Source: Prevotella sp. UBA2444
Lineage (GTDB): Bacteria > Bacteroidota > Bacteroidia > Bacteroidales > Bacteroidaceae
NCBI GenBank assembly: GCA_002342665.1
Contig: DDQK01000007.1
Coordinates: 1 to 64,000, forward strand
DNA: 64,000 nucleotides
Reading direction: 5' to 3'
Below the pieces are notes generated by a model. The model was not told the DNA's origin. It made no database searches and saw only the letters and a list, made by a program, of their open reading frames with translations. Shown here in pieces: positions 61,570 through 64,000 of the stretch (the first letter of the stretch is position 1; each line of letters opens with the position of its first letter). Both the position numbers and the translations under genes were made by a program.

Positions 61570-61577
61570 CAAAATTA
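61570..61577 (-). promoter_or_regulatory. -7 box of the HAD-MFS unit
   Basis: TAATTTTG on the minus strand, 21 bases before the HAD start; no good -33 box. Confidence 0.4.
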
Positions 61578-61595
61578 CGCTTTTTCTTCGAGAAA

Positions 61596-61627
61596 TTTGC
61601 TTAATTCCCAAATTAAGTGTAATTTTG
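61596..61627 (+). promoter_or_regulatory. Promoter of the DUF3298 lipoprotein
   Basis: TTTG (61596-61599), 20 bases, TAATTTTG (61620-61627); the ATG is at 61662. Confidence 0.65.
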
Positions 61628-61661
61628 CCGATAAATAATTAAGATATGTCATTTCCTGCAT

Positions 61662-62450
61662 ATGAAAAAGTTACTTCTTCTTTCGTGGGGCTTAGCCCTA
61701 CTGGCAAGCTGTGCTTCAAGCAGTGAAGACAGCATACATTTCAATAAAGTAGAGGCCGACAAGATCGTGGTGCTCTCCAACGATGACAACTCTCCCAGCT
61801 GCCGCGTCCATTTGGAGCTCGACTATGCCACCGACGAAAACAGCCATCGTGCTGAGATTGTGAACAAGACCATCCAACAGCGCCTGCTCGACATGGAGGG
61901 ACTGGACATGAAACAGGCTGCAGACTCCTTTGCTGTTCTCTACACGTCGAACTACAAGAAGAATTTCCTGCCCCTCTACAACCAAGACCGTGCCGACACA
62001 ACCAAGCGCTCCTGGTACGAATACCACTACATCATCACCACAGATGTCACCCCTGGCCACAAGGGCGTATCCGTCTATCATGTCAACCTCGACTACTACG
62101 AGGGAGGTGCCCACGGCATCAACCAGCACCTGACGATGAATTTCGACCCTGCCACAGGCCGTCAGCTCTTCCTCTCCGATGTCTTCGCCCCCGGCTATGA
62201 GCACAAGCTCAACGAGGTGCTTCTGAAGGTCTTGCTCGAGAAAACCGCTGCCAAAGACCTCAACGAGCTCCACGACAAGGGCTTTCTCTACTCGATGGAC
62301 ATGTTCCCCTCCGAGAACTTCGTACTCGGCGACGACACCATCACATTCATCTACAACCCCTACGAGATTGCGCCCTATGCAGCAGGATGCACCGAACTGA
62401 CCATCGCCTATACCGACATCGACGACATCCTCAAGAACTCCTTCTTCTAA
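61662..62450 (+). CDS. DUF3298/RsiV-like lipoprotein
   Basis: The 262-residue protein begins MKKLLLLSWGLALLASC, a lipobox. The remainder has the pattern of DUF4163/DUF3298 proteins (YYEGGAHGINQHLTMNFD and TGRQLFLSDVFAPG), related to the sensor domain of RsiV, which binds lysozyme. A GH25 lysozyme is encoded 24 kb away, but I do not claim a link. It is followed with no gap by rsmG. Confidence 0.8.
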   Translation: MKKLLLLSWGLALLASCASSSEDSIHFNKVEADKIVVLSNDDNSPSCRVHLELDYATDENSHRAEIVNKTIQQRLLDMEGLDMKQAADSFAVLYTSNYKKNFLPLYNQDRADTTKRSWYEYHYIITTDVTPGHKGVSVYHVNLDYYEGGAHGINQHLTMNFDPATGRQLFLSDVFAPGYEHKLNEVLLKVLLEKTAAKDLNELHDKGFLYSMDMFPSENFVLGDDTITFIYNPYEIAPYAAGCTELTIAYTDIDDILKNSFF

Positions 62451-63071
62451 ATGGAACTCATCAGCAAGTATTTCCCAGACATCAGCGACACCCAGCGCCA
62501 GCAGTTCGAGGCCCTCGACGCCCTCTATCGCGACTGGAACGAAAAGATCAACGTCATTTCGCGCAAAGACATTGACCACCTCTACGAGCACCACGTGCTC
62601 CACTCGCTGGCCATTGCCAAGACCGTCAGTTTCCGTCCCGGCACTACGATTCTCGACTTCGGTACAGGCGGCGGATTCCCCGGCATCCCCCTGGCCATCA
62701 TGTTTCCCGACTGCCAGTTCAGGCTCATCGACGGCACAGGCAAGAAGATACGAGTGGCCCAGGAGGTGTGCAACGCCATCGGCCTTGCCAACTGCCAGCC
62801 CGTCCACCTGCGCGGCGAGGAGGAGCGCGGCACCTACGATTTTATTGTCAGTCGTGCCGTCATGCCCCTACCCGACTTGTTCAAGCTCATGCGCAAGAAC
62901 ATCTCCAGGCAGCAGCACAACGCCCTGCCCAACGGCATCATCTGCCTCAAGGGAGGCGACCTGCAAGCCGAACTGCAACCCTTCCGCAAGATTGTGCAGA
63001 CCACCGATATCAGCACGATCTTCAGCGAAGAGTGGTTCCAGGGCAAACACGTCATCTATCTACCCGTATAA
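62451..63071 (+). CDS. rsmG: 16S rRNA (G527-N7) methyltransferase
   Basis: This 206-residue protein has the SAM-binding LDFGTGGGFPGIPLAI (about 65-80) and the preceding RsmG opening KINVISRKDIDHLYEHHVLHS. It methylates N7 of G527 in 16S rRNA. The start directly follows the DUF3298 stop, so the two are coupled. Normal length. Confidence 0.95.
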   Translation: MELISKYFPDISDTQRQQFEALDALYRDWNEKINVISRKDIDHLYEHHVLHSLAIAKTVSFRPGTTILDFGTGGGFPGIPLAIMFPDCQFRLIDGTGKKIRVAQEVCNAIGLANCQPVHLRGEEERGTYDFIVSRAVMPLPDLFKLMRKNISRQQHNALPNGIICLKGGDLQAELQPFRKIVQTTDISTIFSEEWFQGKHVIYLPV

Positions 63072-63086
63072 CCCCGAATTTCAGAA

Positions 63087-63731
63087 ATGCTCAATATCAA
63101 GCGATTTGAATGCAACATGCTCTCCGAGAACTGCTACGTGGTGAGCGACGACACCCGCGAGTGCGTCATCATCGACTGCGGAGCCTACTATCCTGAAGAG
63201 AGCCAAGCCATCATCAGTTACATCCGCGACCGTCAGCTCACGCCTCGTCACCTGCTCTGTACGCACGGTCATTTCGACCACTGCCTGGGCAACGGAGCCA
63301 TCTACCGTGAATTCGGCCTCAAGCCCGAGGCCCACGCCGAAGAAGCCTTCCTGCTGGAGGATATGGAGCGGCATGTCAGCGAAATTCTCGGTGTCAGGCT
63401 CAGTCTCGACGTGCCTCCCGTGGGGCGCTACCTCTCTGAGAGCGACGTCATCACCTTCGGCACCCACTGCCTGACCATCCTCCATACCCCAGGCCATACC
63501 CCTGGTGGCATCATTTTCTATTGCGAAGCAGAGCAGACTGCTTTCAGCGGCGACACCCTCTTCCGCATGAGCATCGGACGTACCGATTTCGAGCGGGGCT
63601 CCTACCAGCAGATGATGACCTCCCTCCGTGATGTCGTCGCCAAGCTCCCCCCTGAGACCGTCATCTACCCCGGACACGGCCCACAGACCACTATCGGCGA
63701 GGAATTGCGCTACAATCCCTATTTCCACTGA
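63087..63731 (+). CDS. MBL-fold metal-dependent hydrolase
   Basis: The 214-residue protein has the metal motif THGHFDHCLGN, then HTPGHTPGG and SGDTLF, and PGHGPQT, the ligand set of glyoxalase II-like hydrolases. It is probably a thioester hydrolase with two metal ions. The gene starts 15 bases after rsmG and may be the last of the DUF3298-rsmG unit. Confidence 0.92.
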   Translation: MLNIKRFECNMLSENCYVVSDDTRECVIIDCGAYYPEESQAIISYIRDRQLTPRHLLCTHGHFDHCLGNGAIYREFGLKPEAHAEEAFLLEDMERHVSEILGVRLSLDVPPVGRYLSESDVITFGTHCLTILHTPGHTPGGIIFYCEAEQTAFSGDTLFRMSIGRTDFERGSYQQMMTSLRDVVAKLPPETVIYPGHGPQTTIGEELRYNPYFH

Positions 63732-63780
63732 GCATCATACCCTCATCATTTGTAGGTATTTTTAGCTGCGTATCGGGCGA

Positions 63781-63795
63781 TGCAACCCAGTTGCA
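63781..63795. promoter_or_regulatory. Possible operator before feoAB
   Basis: TGCAAC, CCA, GTTGCA is an inverted repeat placed where the -33 box of the feo promoter would lie. It may bind an iron-responsive regulator; this is inference. Confidence 0.35.
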
Positions 63796-63807
63796 AGTAT
63801 TTTTTAG

Positions 63808-63815
63808 TACCTTTG
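63808..63815 (+). promoter_or_regulatory. -7 box of feoAB
   Basis: TACCTTTG, 18 bases before the ATG at 63834. The -33 region is poor, which fits a regulated promoter. Confidence 0.5.
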
Positions 63816-63833
63816 CAGCAAAATCAGAAGATC

Positions 63834-64000
63834 ATGAAACTATCCGAACTAAAGACAGGCGAGAAAGGCGTCATAGTAAAAGTGCTGGGCCACGGTGGAT
63901 TCCGCAAGCGCATCATCGAGATGGGATTCGTACGCGGTAAAGAGGTGGACGTGCTGCTCAATGCACCCCTGCAAGACCCCGTGAAATACAAACTGATGGG
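63834..64000 (+). CDS. Ferrous iron transport protein, FeoA domain (partial)
   Basis: The first 55 codons begin MKLSELKTGEKGVIVKVLGH and continue GGFRKRIIEMGFVRGKEVDV, the SH3-like FeoA domain. In Bacteroidetes this domain is commonly fused to the start of the FeoB iron transporter (about 800 residues), so this is probably the 5' end of such a fusion. The gene runs off the window, so fusion is inferred, not seen. It would import Fe2+ under low oxygen. Confidence 0.85.
   Translation, partial: MKLSELKTGEKGVIVKVLGHGGFRKRIIEMGFVRGKEVDVLLNAPLQDPVKYKLM

Noticed and set aside
61662..62450. Functional link between RsiV-like lipoprotein and GH25 lysozyme
   Set aside because: They are 24 kb apart with no shared regulation seen; RsiV binds host-type lysozyme, and no ECF sigma gene is adjacent.
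61716..62807. 363-codon frame on the minus strand
   Set aside because: Antisense to the DUF3298 and rsmG genes, Val/Glu/Asp-rich mirror composition, no family pattern.

Overview
The window looks like chromosome of a Bacteroidales bacterium, most likely a Prevotella-type gut or rumen species (inference). Three things point there. Promoters follow the Bacteroidetes pattern TTTG, 19-20 bases, TAnnTTTG, and I can read many of them on both strands. The gene families are Bacteroidales-typical: DUF6048/DUF6452, DUF4199, a DUF5686-like outer-membrane protein, a 290-residue primary sigma factor and a FeoA domain that probably opens a FeoAB fusion. A secreted GH10 xylanase carries a domain inserted inside the catalytic barrel, as in Prevotella and Bacteroides enzymes.

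Positions 1-4.7 kb are accessory: a broken HNH-endonuclease gene at the left edge, two toxin-antitoxin modules (PemK/MazF type and PIN/VapC type), a repeat-rich gap with strong palindromes and four 34-bp tandem repeats, and a secreted subtilisin-like protease. An HU-like DNA-binding protein follows.

Positions 5.6-18.7 kb hold the most interesting part. A promoter drives a 36-codon double-glycine leader peptide with an 11-residue, very basic predicted core. Behind a terminator-like hairpin come an HlyD protein, a C39-peptidase ABC exporter, a second ABC exporter (together resembling the NHLM set), a lipoprotein periplasmic adaptor and a TolC-family channel, which together make a complete route from cytosol to outside. 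Next come the xylanase and, 12 bases after it, a tight cassette of HprK-like kinase, S24/S26 peptidase, PqqD-like protein and ABC exporter, a gene set known from ribosomal-peptide (RiPP) clusters. No classical modifying enzyme or obvious precursor lies beside that cassette.

Positions 18.7-31 kb are mainly housekeeping: RibH and a TPR protein diverging from RecF and DUF721; a minus-strand operon of M3 peptidase, dCMP deaminase, S41 protease and 5-formyl-THF cyclo-ligase; and a second minus-strand operon of DUF4199, glycosyltransferase, DUF6452, DUF6048, ApbE and a Crp-type regulator. SRP RNA and tRNA-Thr follow. Positions 31-35.9 kb carry a LacI regulator, altronate dehydratase, an NhaC-type antiporter and an unknown protein; the partner enzyme UxaB lies at 46.2 kb, so galacturonate use is split over two loci.

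Positions 36-46 kb hold a zinc-ribbon protein, GH25 lysozyme, clostripain-like protease, a non-coding element with about 50-bp inverted ends, phosphoglucomutase, a TPR protein, tRNA-Arg, an AraC regulator, DapA and an SPFH/NfeD pair. Positions 46-64 kb hold uxaB, uvrA, the primary sigma factor, the DUF5686-like protein, an AddAB-like helicase-nuclease pair, an MFS/HAD pair, a DUF3298-type lipoprotein, rsmG, an MBL hydrolase and the start of feoAB.
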